Shown: positions 12,413 through 22,398 of the stretch, piece after piece
Layout: each line of letters starts with the position of its first letter
Numbering within the stretch: the first letter of the stretch is position 1
Notes under the pieces: model-generated
Database searches by the model: none
What the model was told of the DNA's origin: nothing
Seen by the model: only the letters and a program-made list of their open reading frames with translations
Assembly (NCBI GenBank): GCA_034769895.1
Contig: CM068368.1
Location: forward strand, 338,605,076 to 338,669,075
From: Magicicada septendecula
Taxonomy: Eukaryota > Arthropoda > Insecta > Hemiptera > Cicadidae
Reading direction: 5' to 3'
DNA length: 64,000 nucleotides
Translations under genes and position numbers: made by a program

Positions 12413-12455
12413 TTAGTTGTAAGTTGACCTTACTATATTTTTAGAATTTTGTGGT
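12186..12455. repeat. Three tandem 90-bp units at the end of pol
   Basis: Units start at 12186, 12276 and 12366, each exactly 90 bp apart, sharing AATTCTCATAAAT, TTAGTTGTAAGTTG and TTTAGAATTTTGT. The pol stop codon falls in the third unit. 90 is a multiple of three, but the first two units lie outside the ORF. Confidence 0.9.
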
Positions 12456-14773
12456 TTTGTACAACTTTGTTTATTAGGTTCATAATACATTTTTAAGGAA
12501 ACTTGGTTGTATGTCCCCTTAATCTTTTTTGTTTCCACATCACTAATGACATAAGTATTATTGTTATTGTTTTTTATAACAACATATGGTCCATTATACA
12601 GTAATAATAGCTTTTTTGCTATTCCTTTCTTAGAACTTGGCAATTCGCGGTTTTTCAACAATACCTTGTCTCCAATCTTGTACTGGATCACTTTATGCTG
12701 AATTGTTTTGTATTTTTTCCTTCTTTTCTCCACTTGTTCATTCAGTTTACTGTGGAATCTCACGTTGTCGAACTGGTAAGCTGGGTTGTTTGGGAAATTG
12801 ATTATTTCACTAATTTCTCGGGGTGGTAGCCTTTCATGCATTATGGTGTATGGAGTATCTTGTATTGCTTCATGGTAAGCTAAGTTGATAAAGCTCTCAG
12901 TTTGTATAATGTAGTCACTCCACTTCTGGTGTTTATCAAAACAATATGTCCTGAGTATACGGCCGACCTCCCTCAGTACTCTTTCCGCTGGGTTGCTATT
13001 TGGGTGATAGACAGATGTTTTATATGTCTTGACACCTAAGTCTAACAAAGTCTCCTTCCATACCCTTCCTCGAAACTGAGTTCCGTGATCGGTAATAATT
13101 GATCGTGGAGCTCCTAACTCTGGTATGTATTGTTGGATCACTATTTGCAAAATCTTCTTTGTAGTTGCCCGATTAATGGGGTATAGTTTTGTAAACTTGG
13201 AGTAATGGTCGAACATGATTATAATGAATTTATACTGTTTTCTCCCTCCACTACGAGGTAACGGACCACACACATCTAAAAATACTCTCTCTAATTTACC
13301 AGTTGATGTAATAGGTTGCATAATTCCTTCTGTTTTTTCGTTATTGCATTTTGCTAATTGACAGATGTGACACTGCCGGATACATTCTCTAACTCTTCTG
13401 TTGATATTCTTAATGTAAGTGTGTTCCTCAAGTGCCTTCATTACTTTTAATGCACCCATATGCTCATATCGGCTATGGTAGTCCAATATTAATTCTGTTT
13501 CTAAAGCTTTAGGTATTACCACCTTCCATGAGCCTTGGTTATTATTTGGTTTGTAAAATAATATGTCTTCGTGTAGACAGTAATATGCAGTGATTTTTTC
13601 ATCCTGTTGGATCAGTCTTTGTCTAAAATTGTTGATTTTGGTATCCTCGGTTTGTTGTTGTGCAATGGATTTCATGATGTTTTCCAAATCTGACTTGTTT
13701 TTTATTATAGTGTATACCTTGATGATTGTTTCTTTTTCCCCTTCAAAAGTTTGTTGTTCTATGTTAATCCGGGACAATATATCTGCAGCAATATTCTGTT
13801 TTCCTGGAACATACTCCCAATTTATATGGTACTCCTGTAGTGCGAGTATCCACCTTGTCAATCTCCCATGGTTGATCTTGCAATTTTTTAGGAAAGATAT
13901 TGACTTATGATCGCTCCTCACAGTTATCAGGTATCCAAGAATGTAGGTTCTGAATTTCCCACAAGCGAATACAACGCTTAATAACTCTTTTTCCGTTACA
14001 CTATAATTGCGTTCACATCCATTAAGTATTCTGCTTGCAAAACTCACCACCTGATGTTCTCCCTCACTATCTTCTTGATACAATACAGATCCTAAACTTA
14101 TATCACTGGCGTCACAGTTCATGAAGAAAGGTTGATTGAAATTAGGATGTCTTAATACAAGTGAACTCAGGAAATTATGTTTAATCATTTGGAGTAAATT
14201 GTCTTGTTCCTGTCCCCAGGACCATTTGTTCTTAGAGGATAATTGTGGAGAAAACTTTGCTGTCATTTCAGAATAATTTCTCTGAAACTTCCTATAATAA
14301 TTGCAAAGTCCCAGAAATGATTGAAGTTGCTTTTTATTTTTAGGACTTGGGAACTTCTGGATAGCTTCAATTTTTTCATTGGATGGTGTTATTCCTTGTC
14401 TTGTTAGGTTAAAACCCAGGAATTGGACTTCACTGGCGATAAGCTTAGATTTTTGAAGTTTTAGTGTAACGTTATTGTCTGATAGTTTTTGTAATACTTG
14501 TCCTACTCTGTCACAATGGTCTTCCCAATTCACTGAAGTAATCAACAAGTCATCAACATAGACTGTGGTATATGGAATAGTATCTGGACCCAACGCCTGA
14601 TCCATACATCTTACGAATACAGCTACTGAATTTACCAGTCCAAACGGTAGTCTCTTGAACTGATAGTTCCTTCCTTCGAAAATAAAGGCGACGTACTTTC
14701 GACTATCTGGGTGTAGCTCCACCTGCCAAATACCCACATACCGTATCCCAGGTGCTAATAAATTGTATGCCAT
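12413..14773 (-). CDS. pol: Gypsy pol, second part: reverse transcriptase, RNase H, integrase
   Basis: This part carries the C-terminal two thirds of the polyprotein that copies the element RNA to DNA and inserts it. In order: RT palm with YVDDLLI (about residues 67-73) and GLCNYYRKF; RNase H with NCDASDISLGSVLY and a TEKEL motif; integrase zinc finger with a histidine pair near YEHMG and CIRQCHICQ; catalytic aspartates in VFLDVCGPL and IITDHGTQFRG; and the glutamate in NPAERVLREVGR. A short basic tail follows with no chromodomain that I recognise. It is separated from the upstream half of RT by a one-base frameshift near 14728-14730, so the displayed start is only the first in-frame codon and not a real start. 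Confidence 0.93.
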   Translation of the reverse strand: MAYNLLAPGIRYVGIWQVELHPDSRKYVAFIFEGRNYQFKRLPFGLVNSVAVFVRCMDQALGPDTIPYTTVYVDDLLITSVNWEDHCDRVGQVLQKLSDNNVTLKLQKSKLIASEVQFLGFNLTRQGITPSNEKIEAIQKFPSPKNKKQLQSFLGLCNYYRKFQRNYSEMTAKFSPQLSSKNKWSWGQEQDNLLQMIKHNFLSSLVLRHPNFNQPFFMNCDASDISLGSVLYQEDSEGEHQVVSFASRILNGCERNYSVTEKELLSVVFACGKFRTYILGYLITVRSDHKSISFLKNCKINHGRLTRWILALQEYHINWEYVPGKQNIAADILSRINIEQQTFEGEKETIIKVYTIIKNKSDLENIMKSIAQQQTEDTKINNFRQRLIQQDEKITAYYCLHEDILFYKPNNNQGSWKVVIPKALETELILDYHSRYEHMGALKVMKALEEHTYIKNINRRVRECIRQCHICQLAKCNNEKTEGIMQPITSTGKLERVFLDVCGPLPRSGGRKQYKFIIIMFDHYSKFTKLYPINRATTKKILQIVIQQYIPELGAPRSIITDHGTQFRGRVWKETLLDLGVKTYKTSVYHPNSNPAERVLREVGRILRTYCFDKHQKWSDYIIQTESFINLAYHEAIQDTPYTIMHERLPPREISEIINFPNNPAYQFDNVRFHSKLNEQVEKRRKKYKTIQHKVIQYKIGDKVLLKNRELPSSKKGIAKKLLLLYNGPYVVIKNNNNNTYVISDVETKKIKGTYNQVSLKMYYEPNKQSCTKPQNSKNIVRSTYN

Positions 14774-15848
14774 TGAATTTTTTCAGTATCTCCTCAATCT
14801 CTCCAGGAGATGTTCTGTCATTAACTATGATCTTATTAATCTCTCTAGCATCTAAGCAGAGTCGTACCTTGCCATCTTTCTTTGGAACTGCTATTAATGG
14901 ACTGGTATATGGGGAACAGCTATATTCAATGATATCTTCTGCTATCATTTTGTCTAGTTCAGTCCTCACTGCTTCCTTTAATGCATAAGCAACGGGATAT
15001 GATTTTTTATTAAAATTGACAGGCTCCTTGAATTGTAATGTAAATTGATAATCCTTTACCTTGCCAGGTACATCAGAGAAAACATAGCGGTATTTATTAT
15101 ATATTGAAATTAACTTCTCTATTTGTTGTGTGGTTAAATTGCATTCATTTTGTTCTGACCGAAATTGTCGGATCTCTTCTAATTTTTCCAACCATAAACT
15201 ATCTTCACACCCAAAGTATTCCCTTCTTACATTCCATGACTCATCTTGGTTATTATTGAATTTTCTTATACTGTTGCATGAAGGTACGTTTTTGTTTTCT
15301 ACCAATTTTGCTGTCCATTCTATATTATCCACCTTTAATGACACTATGGCTTGTCTCATGTCAATTATTGCTGAGTATTTTCTCAAAATATCACAGCCTA
15401 TTAGTAGATTAAATGGTAGATTACTAGCTATTAGAAAAATCATAGGTATAGCTACATCTCTGCTGGTCACTGTTAATGATACCTGTTTTCTTATTGACTT
15501 GTTTTGCCTTCCAGTGGCTCCGATTAAAATTATATTTTGAATTGGTAAAGTTGGTAAGATGGCCTTACTATATTTTTGAATTTTGAGGTATTCATTGTTG
15601 TCGATTAACGACACGTTTGCGCCCGTATCTATCATACATTTTGTCTCTAGTCCATTCACTTGGGCGATGATATAAACAATCTCATTATTTAAATTATTTT
15701 GTGTTATCGAGTCTTCGTTCAGTAGCTCTTCTCTAACATTCTTTAGGAAATGATTTTGCACTATTGTCAACGTATCGTCAGTCGTTTTGTCTCGTCCTAG
15801 TAAGTACCCAAATTGCCGGTTCAGTGATGGGACCTGGTGGATTTTCAC
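14703..15848 (-). CDS. pol: Gypsy pol, first part: aspartic protease and RT fingers
   Basis: The frame holds an aspartic protease with MIDTGANVSLID (about residues 71-82) and a hydrophobic LLIGCDILRK segment, then the RT N-terminus with SPLIAVPKKDGKVRLCLDAR and FISTWD. It lies one base back (-1) relative to gag, overlapping the gag stop at 15845-15848, which suggests expression by -1 frameshifting. The start codon given is a GTG at the overlap and is unlikely to be used on its own. Beyond FISTWD the frame drifts into unrelated residues because of the lesion near 14728-14730, where a T run on the coding strand appears one base too long. Confidence 0.92.
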   Translation of the reverse strand: MKIHQVPSLNRQFGYLLGRDKTTDDTLTIVQNHFLKNVREELLNEDSITQNNLNNEIVYIIAQVNGLETKCMIDTGANVSLIDNNEYLKIQKYSKAILPTLPIQNIILIGATGRQNKSIRKQVSLTVTSRDVAIPMIFLIASNLPFNLLIGCDILRKYSAIIDMRQAIVSLKVDNIEWTAKLVENKNVPSCNSIRKFNNNQDESWNVRREYFGCEDSLWLEKLEEIRQFRSEQNECNLTTQQIEKLISIYNKYRYVFSDVPGKVKDYQFTLQFKEPVNFNKKSYPVAYALKEAVRTELDKMIAEDIIEYSCSPYTSPLIAVPKKDGKVRLCLDAREINKIIVNDRTSPGEIEEILKKFNGIQFISTWDTVCGYLAGGATPR

Positions 15849-17860
15849 TGCCGCAGTTCGTTTAAATCAGGGCTGATCTCCTCAGTCCTGTTGTCTGATT
15901 GATTGGGTCTGTCTCTGTTCTGCGCCTCTTGTACCTCAATGGCGTTATTATTGAACGTCACTGAATTCCGATTATTTCTGTTGTCGTCGCAGCTTCTACT
16001 TCGCCGATGTTCATCGCGGTAGTGCTGGTTACTCTCCTCCTGAAAACTTCTTCCACGATTTCCATTATAGTTTGCTCGTCCCTGGTACCAACGTCTTCCC
16101 ACATCCCTATCGTCAACGCTTATATAATTCACTTGTCTTCTATATGTTTGATTTTGATTGTTATTATTGCCGTTATTATTGTGCCTGTATCGGTTATCAT
16201 AGTTGTTGTTATAACCCCGGTTGTTCTGGTACTGGTGGTCTCGTTCATTGGCACGCTGGTATCCATTATTGTTATTATTTGTAGGAGGGCTACGGTAATA
16301 GTGGTTGTTGTTATTATTTGCGTTATTTCGTGGATAGTTATTGGTGTTATTCTGGTTTTGGTAACCGCGCTGATAGTGGTTACCGTTGTTGTTATAACTA
16401 TTGTTTGGCCGTTGCCCGTTGTTTTCGTATGGGGCGTCGCGGCGACCATTATTTCTATTTATCTCATCATTTCTTCGTCCATACTGGAGGAAGTTCTTCT
16501 CCTGTTCCATCTCTGCCAATAATGTTGACATCTCCTCGATGGTTTGTATGCGTCCATTTATTCGGCCTCTTGTAATTTCGCCACCATAGTGGTATGCTAA
16601 TAGCCGCACTAAACATTCCGTAGGAATTGCAGGCTCTAAATGTCTGGCTATATTTATTTTGCCAAGAAAATATGCAGTTGGAGTTTGCTTGCCGTGCAGG
16701 TCATATCTGCCCAATCCTAGGTCACTTCTTATCATGTGTTGTGTGGCATCGGACCAATATTTAGATTTGAACTGTTTCTTAAATTCCTGGAAGTTCTGTA
16801 TACCCGGCCGCATCGCCGTCCACCAGTTGTCATATACTTTTCGGAACATCTCGTCCAACATGCTCCTTATCACAAACCATCTGTCTTCTCCGGTTTTGGC
16901 TATCTTCTCTTCGACTCGTTCTAAGAATAGCATGGGGTTTCTTCTATAGTTTTGAAAATCGATCACCTCTCGATTTTCCTCGCATGTTGTATATGCACCG
17001 GTACACTGTCTGTTTTTTAATGAATTAATTTCATCTCTATGTGCAGTTGTCTGGTCTTGCACACGATTGAGATTAGTACACATACCTTCTAACCTTTCTC
17101 CCATCATCGCTTGGTTGGTTCTTATGTTTTCAACTCGTCCATTCGTTTCTTCCCGGACGCTCAGTATCTCTTGGTTCATCCGCTCACACTTTTCCGTGGT
17201 CTCGGATTCCACCCTTTTAATTTCGGTCACCGGTTTTTCCAGCTTCTTGTCCCATTCTTCCTGCAATTGCCGGTTATTAATTTCTATCTTGTTATTCCAC
17301 TCCTCTTTTAATGACTCTTTGTGTTCATCCAATTTTTTCATGGTTTCCTGGTAATTTTCCTTCAATTCTTCCCTCAATGCTTTATTATTTGCGTCAATTT
17401 TCTCTTCCATTTTACTGCTATTCTCTTTCAATTCTCGGCTCAATTCCTCCTTGGTTTGTTTATTATCACTCTTTATTTCCTCCATCTTCTTACTCAAGTC
17501 TTCCTTCAACATTACTAAGTTCTTATTACTGTTCTCACTTAATTCTTCCTTCAATTCTTCTAAGTTCTTATTACTGTTCTCATTTAATTCTTCCTTCAAT
17601 TTTTCTAAGTTCTTCTTACTGTTCTCTATGGACTGTTTATTGTCCTGTTTTAATTCCTCTATGGATTCCATCATACGTTTGAACATTTCTTGCGTCTTCT
17701 CGCCTTCCGTTTGTGTGGTTTCTTCTGGTTGTTTTTCCGGATCCTTTCTTGTTATAATTTCTATTTCCTCGACCGGTGTCGCTTCTTTATCTTCCATATT
17801 TAACTCGTCTACCTTCTCGGCTTCGACCGTTCGTTTTCGCGATGTTTCTCGCTTCCTCAT
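15845..17860 (-). CDS. gag: Gypsy gag-like structural protein
   Basis: A complete 671-residue ORF just inside the 5' LTR. Residues from about 40 to 280 are highly charged and repetitive (NSNKNLEELKEEL, SKKMEEIK), a long predicted coiled coil. A middle part with DRWFVIRSMLDEMF and QEFKKQFKSKYW resembles a retrotransposon capsid, with the usual tryptophans. The C-terminal third is rich in asparagine, arginine and tyrosine and would bind nucleic acid. No CCHC zinc knuckle is visible, which is unusual though not unknown in gypsy-like Gag. The ORF ends in TGA overlapping the pol frame. It forms the particle in which reverse transcription happens, by family knowledge. Confidence 0.88.
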   Translation of the reverse strand: MRKRETSRKRTVEAEKVDELNMEDKEATPVEEIEIITRKDPEKQPEETTQTEGEKTQEMFKRMMESIEELKQDNKQSIENSKKNLEKLKEELNENSNKNLEELKEELSENSNKNLVMLKEDLSKKMEEIKSDNKQTKEELSRELKENSSKMEEKIDANNKALREELKENYQETMKKLDEHKESLKEEWNNKIEINNRQLQEEWDKKLEKPVTEIKRVESETTEKCERMNQEILSVREETNGRVENIRTNQAMMGERLEGMCTNLNRVQDQTTAHRDEINSLKNRQCTGAYTTCEENREVIDFQNYRRNPMLFLERVEEKIAKTGEDRWFVIRSMLDEMFRKVYDNWWTAMRPGIQNFQEFKKQFKSKYWSDATQHMIRSDLGLGRYDLHGKQTPTAYFLGKINIARHLEPAIPTECLVRLLAYHYGGEITRGRINGRIQTIEEMSTLLAEMEQEKNFLQYGRRNDEINRNNGRRDAPYENNGQRPNNSYNNNGNHYQRGYQNQNNTNNYPRNNANNNNNHYYRSPPTNNNNNGYQRANERDHQYQNNRGYNNNYDNRYRHNNNGNNNNQNQTYRRQVNYISVDDRDVGRRWYQGRANYNGNRGRSFQEESNQHYRDEHRRSRSCDDNRNNRNSVTFNNNAIEVQEAQNRDRPNQSDNRTEEISPDLNELRQ

Positions 17861-17921
17861 CTTGTTTATTTTGGTTTATTTGTCTATTAATAATAATTTA
17901 ATTTATATTAAATTACACGCC

Positions 17922-17939
17922 TCACACGTTGGTGCGCCA
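17922..17939 (-). promoter_or_regulatory. Gypsy primer binding site (probably tRNA-Lys)
   Basis: On the minus strand, four bases after the 5' LTR ends, the sequence reads TGGCGCACCAACGTGTGA. It starts with TGG, the complement of a tRNA CCA end, and resembles the complement of an insect lysine tRNA 3' end with a couple of mismatches. The tRNA identity is from memory. Confidence 0.7.
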
Positions 17940-17943
17940 ATTC

Positions 17944-20772
17944 TGTAACGATAATAAATGAAGGCGTGCGTTTAGTTACTTATAAAATGTTAGATGTAGC
18001 CTCACCTCGGGTTCGTCTATTTGTAACCAGAGAATATTTCGTTACATACAATGTTATTGTGAACAGGTTACTTGTATATATGTCGTGTGCACTTGAATTA
18101 CACCGTCCGTTAGAAATGTCGACTCGTAATATGGACAAATAATGTAGCGACAAACTCGCACTGGAGTCGTCGATGTGAATTATAAATGTATTATGTCGAA
18201 CGGCGAATGTTTTTTTGTAAATTGCCGCTTACTCCCACAATGCTGCTTCTTTTACGTGACGTCACTCAGCGATGCCAACTATCGGTTTCGCTGCAACCTG
18301 TGAATTTTATTTACTAAATGCGAACAGCAATAATAACGACTCACAATTATCATCAAACATATATCCTTGTGGAATCCTTTATTCGGAAAAAACACTGGTT
18401 AACTGCTTTAATAATTTTTAAACAGAATAATCGCAATTGTAGTACAAATCATAAATCTTCTCTTTACCAGTTGGCAGCAGTAGTTGCCAAACGTTCAGTA
18501 TTTCTCGAGATCAAAACAATGCTTTTTGTTAATGTTTTTAAATAAAAATAAATGTTATCTCAGGGCGTATATGGTTCGGGGATTTATAATTATACAAAAT
18601 ATTACACTATTAATCAAAATACAAGTTTACAATTATGGGATATTACAACGTTAGAGTGTTATGTGCACACAGAAATTGTATAGTGGTTACCAGTTTTATA
18701 AGGTTATGCCTATTTCAGGCTTTGATAGTTATTATGTAAATTAATAGTTCTTGTTGTGTTTAAAAAGGTGTTAATCTTATATGGTGTTATTAATGGTTGT
18801 TTCTAGTGTTCGTGTTATATGGTGTCTGTAGTTTAATTGATTATTACTCAAAATTCGTGTATTCAAATGTGTGTGTTAAAGTACGATATAATGAGATGTC
18901 AGATTCACCAAATCCTCTTCTTGTACTCTTTTTGGGTAAAGATAGGGCCCACGTACACGTCAGATCTTCTTTCTCGTCCCTCGTCCACTTCAAATCTTCT
19001 TCCTGATTGTTATTTCTTCTAATCCATATAATGGGTAGTCTTCTGTTGTTGCAAAACGTCTGTATAGTGTACTTCTAACAGTATTTATCTAGTTGTATTG
19101 TTTTTTCACACTTTATAACCCAAAATGTAAGACGATTTAAAAACGCGTCTATTCGCTAAGATCGTTGTCAAAGAAGTCCCATTTTATTTATCCGAAATTT
19201 CTGGTTGCTATGGGTAAACTTGGAACCTGGTTGGTCAATTCGGGTAGACATTGTCATATACTTTTATTATTTCAGAATCTAAATTTGTTCAAAATCTTTA
19301 AACTAACGTAACTTTTCTATACTTAATGGGAGTTTAAAACCATTATCAGCATTATTTTGATCTTCACATGTGTTATATTTAGACACCAAACATGCCTATT
19401 TTTGCTTAAGAACTATGGATGTTACAATTTTGTTATTTGGAATTTTCTTAAATAACTTGATATGTGTTATTTTGTTTCTATATTCCTTGTATACATTATT
19501 ACCTATAAATACATCTACCTTTCCACATTTGCTTTACAAAATTTCTAATATAATTGTTCAAAATTTACTAAATTTGGTTTCACCTGGCCTATGTAATAGT
19601 ATTATTTTCATCATCATGTTTTAACATCTCTAACAATTAAATTAACTTCTAACATTCATCAAAATGGTTTAACATATAACGTTATTTTAACAACACAAAA
19701 TATATATTATTTTAATATTTAAATTCATGTCCACATGGCTATGATTATACCAATTCCTTGCACAATAGTTGTTTTCTACTCAAACTGTATAGGTGTTTGA
19801 CATTTAACAAAACATCTCTGTATAGTCTATTCTGCTTGGTTAATTCATTTACCATGGTTTAACATCAGCTCTGTTGTTATATTTGTTAACACAACATAGA
19901 AAAAATGGAATTAATATCATTAAATTGGCATTCCTTAAAATTAATTGTATCCCCTGGTACATACAAAAAACACAACACAAATACTATTATATAAACACTG
20001 TGCTATCACATAAAACATGCACATTTAACAAAACAAATTCTATACTAATTATTTAGTCCTTTGTCAGCTAATTTATGAATTATTCTGACACTGTCTATGT
20101 CATATTTACTATTTATATAGGTTTAAACATCCTTATTTTTACTGATGTTTGACTTACAAAAATTACAATAAAGTGAACACTGTTGCTCTACCTCATACAC
20201 AGTTCTAATAACCTTGTTACATTTACTGTTTATCTGTGTTTTATTCTTGTTATAAATGTTATTGTGACCATGTTATAATTTGTTGTTTACTGGACAACCC
20301 TATGAACTCTATATGTGACAATTTTTGGTATGGTTCTTGTATCTATAACCAGGTGTATTTATATTTTTGTTACATTGATTAACTTAATTATTTAACAATA
20401 TTTCTCGTACATAATATTATATGTTTGGGTTTATTATCCCTCACTTTGTATTTTGATTATCTGGATTTAATGATACATCAACTGAAACCATTTGTTTCTT
20501 TATAGTCCTGGTTCATAAACCATTTGTCCTTATAAATCTTTGTTTGGTCAATACTGAAAGTTTATTGTCATAGCTGGGGTTTGAAGATATCTGCATCACT
20601 TAGCCTAAATCATTAATTTGGGTACGGTCAGTTGTCTTACTAGTCAGTCTAAAATTGTTAGTCGTTCCTCTTCACTATCATCTTGGAAGATATTGTTCTC
20701 CTTGTCAGCTTCTTAATCAAAGTCTTCATTAAGTCAGGTACGATATTATGTTGTTCTAAATGTCATGTTACA
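17944..20772 (-). repeat. 5' LTR of the gypsy element
   Basis: The same 2829 bp as the LTR at 8392-11220, with seven substitutions that I could find and no indel. It is upstream in element orientation and so should hold the promoter and start of the element RNA. I cannot place these with confidence. Confidence 0.97.
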
Positions 20773-20776
20773 ATGT

Positions 20777-20995
20777 TTGTATCGAGTAAACGGTCTTACA
20801 GCGAAGGAACCCTGGAACCCCTGTACAGTAGTTGGAATAAACATCACACAGTACAGACACAGAGATCGCTTCAAGTGCTTAGAATGTGCCAGCCACGGAG
20901 AGTATTTTTCAAGCCGCTGTATTGAAAATTTCTTTTAAGATGCTTGGCATCCTCAGCGAAGTCGTAACTTGGTGAAGGTTTCCAACAGCGTTTTA
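20777..20995 (-). pseudogene. hAT transposase, N-terminal zinc finger part
   Basis: On the minus strand this piece reads into the gypsy insertion site and continues at 8387. It encodes EKYSPWLAHSKHLKRSLC, a cysteine pair in CLYC, then FTRYKH, after which the other side adds MHEYCKNHVESRWH. This is the TTF-type zinc finger at the head of ZMYM1-like hAT transposases, with its cysteines and histidines divided by the gypsy element. Just upstream the similarity (AEDAKHLKRNFQYS) is in another frame, so one more frameshift lies near 20930. No start codon could be assigned. Confidence 0.75.
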
Positions 20996-21174
20996 AAACT
21001 TCAATAGAGTAGGTAGTATTTACATTCGGTAGCTTTAGGTGGCGCTAGTATGTCCGAGTCGGGACATATTTATAACGTATAGCGGCCTAAAATTCAGCGC
21101 CCTCCTGGGAAATTTTCAAATTTAGGGGGGCCACGGCCCCCCTGCCCCTCGCTGGCTACGCCCATGTGTACTAT

Positions 21175-21908
21175 GCTTATTTTGGAATTAGACTTGGTGA
21201 TCAAGATAAAAGTTGGGCCGCATAAGGTGTGCCGTACTTGTGTAGAGGGACTTCGACAGTGGAAGAATGGTAAGAAAAATTCAGTGCCTTTTGTAATTCC
21301 AATGGTTTGGAGGGAGCCACAGAATCATTTAAACGACTGTTATTTTTGAAACAGTTTACTAAACACTTGCAAAAGGCACCACCTGTTTCTAATACCTACA
21401 AACAAACTTTCCAAAAGTATCTACTGAAAAGTTAAAAGAAGGGATCTTTGTTGGATCACAAATAAGAAATTTGATAAAGGATAAGGCTTTTGAAAATACA
21501 ATGAATACTACAGAAAATATGCTTGTAATTCATTTAAAGAAGTTGTGAAAAACTTCTTGGGTAACAAAAACTAGCAAAACTACAAAACTATGCTAAAAAC
21601 CATGTTACAACATTTCAGGAAATTGGGCTGTAACATGAGTGTGAAACTTCACTATCTCCACTCACACATCGACTTTTCCCTGAGACTCTTGACGATGTCA
21701 ACGAAGAACATGGAGAACGTTCCACTAAGATATCAAAGACATGGAAAAGAGATACAAGGGATGCTGGAATGTTAACATGATGGCCGGCTACTGTTTCATG
21801 CTCAAGAGAGACGGCACTGCTGAGGGGTGCAAATCAAGAAAAAGAAACTTCAACCCACCAGAAAAGCAGCTTAAAAAAATGAAACAGCATAGTGAACAGG
21901 AACAGTAA
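21175..21908 (+). pseudogene. Cc8L18.2-like gene, 3' part
   Basis: This continues the gene cut at 6352: AYFGIRLGDQDKSWA, a frame change, then GPHKVCRTCVEGLRQW and MVWREPQNHLNDCYF. Against the copy at 43865-45569 a central stretch is missing: after DCYF the sequence jumps to KQFTK, deleting some 270 residues including the presumed catalytic core. The rest, with KKGSLLDHK/EGIFVGSQ, a GCNMSVKLHYLHSHIDF segment, a DIKDMEKRYKG segment and MMAGYCFMLKRDGT, runs in several frames to a TAA at about 21908. It is clearly inactive. Confidence 0.75.
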
Positions 21909-22398
21909 ATTGTTTGTATATATTTTCTCATATCTTCTCATACATAAGTTTATTATACCTATGTTTATAACTGATTCAATGTGAAATGTTCAAAATCAAA
22001 TTGAAATTAAATATTCGAAATAAATGCTATTTCATTACTAAAACTGGCTTTTGACTAGCATTCCTTTCATTCGTATCGTCACACGTACTAATACATAGTC
22101 ATACATATGACATATTTATAATCATACATACTGGTTTATAAGAAAAATGTGCAATAAAAATGTATTCCTCTGTTGTGCTGTCATAAATTTCGCCATAAAA
22201 GTCATAGAAACAATACATAAATGTAGTAAAAATCAAAAGTAAATAATGTATAGAAGTATAGATATATGTGTTATATATAGAAGTTTGTATAGAAGTCTGA
22301 TGTGTTAGATAACAAAATAAAGTTATATCTGGAATCAGCAGCATAAGTACTATTAAAAACACCTAATTTCACTAAATCATCATACAAACATATTTTTT

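Larger units (their letters stand above)
8392..20772 (-). mobile_element. Ty3/gypsy LTR retrotransposon, nearly intact and young
   Basis: The element is bounded by two 2829-bp LTRs beginning TGTAAC and ending GTTACA, with a 4-bp target duplication ATGT at 8388-8391 and 20773-20776. Coding is on the minus strand: gag (17860-15845), then protease, reverse transcriptase, RNase H and integrase (15848-12413). The order RT, RNase H, integrase marks it as Ty3/gypsy. A 4-bp duplication is typical of insect gypsy, 412 and mdg1 groups. No env-like ORF lies between pol and the 3' LTR. By eye the LTRs differ at 7 of 2829 positions without indels, so insertion was recent compared with the surrounding repeats. 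Confidence 0.97.
6353..21166 (-). mobile_element. hAT DNA transposon (ZMYM1-like), carrying a nested gypsy element
   Basis: The ends are inverted: the left reads CATGGGCGTAGGCAG and the right, reversed, CATGGGCGTAGCCAG, each followed further in by a long G run and CC. The 8-bp sequence TGTACTAT sits directly outside both ends (6345-6352 and 21167-21174), the 8-bp target duplication expected for hAT elements. Subtracting the 12.4-kb gypsy insertion leaves about 2.4 kb, a usual hAT size. The transposase runs on the minus strand. The insertion interrupts the Cc8L18.2-like gene, which resumes on the far side. Confidence 0.93.
5943..22364 (+). mobile_element. Inverted-repeat element, copy 1, carrying a Cc8L18.2-like gene and split by later insertions
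   Basis: The left end (AGGTGGTTTC...) and the reverse complement of the right end (AGGTGTTTTT...) align over roughly 45 bp, sharing AGTACTT and TGCTGATT. AATTT occurs directly outside both ends, a possible 5-bp target duplication. A second copy at 43596-45842 has the same terminal sequences and the same gene, so these termini bound a mobile unit. Removing the nested hAT and its duplication leaves about 1.6 kb. This copy lost an internal part of its gene. The element class is unknown to me. Confidence 0.65.

Noticed and set aside
16007..16522. 171-codon plus-strand hydrophobic ORF opposite gag
   Set aside because: It is the antisense shadow of the asparagine-rich gag C-terminus, whose AAT and AAC codons read as isoleucine and valine on the other strand.
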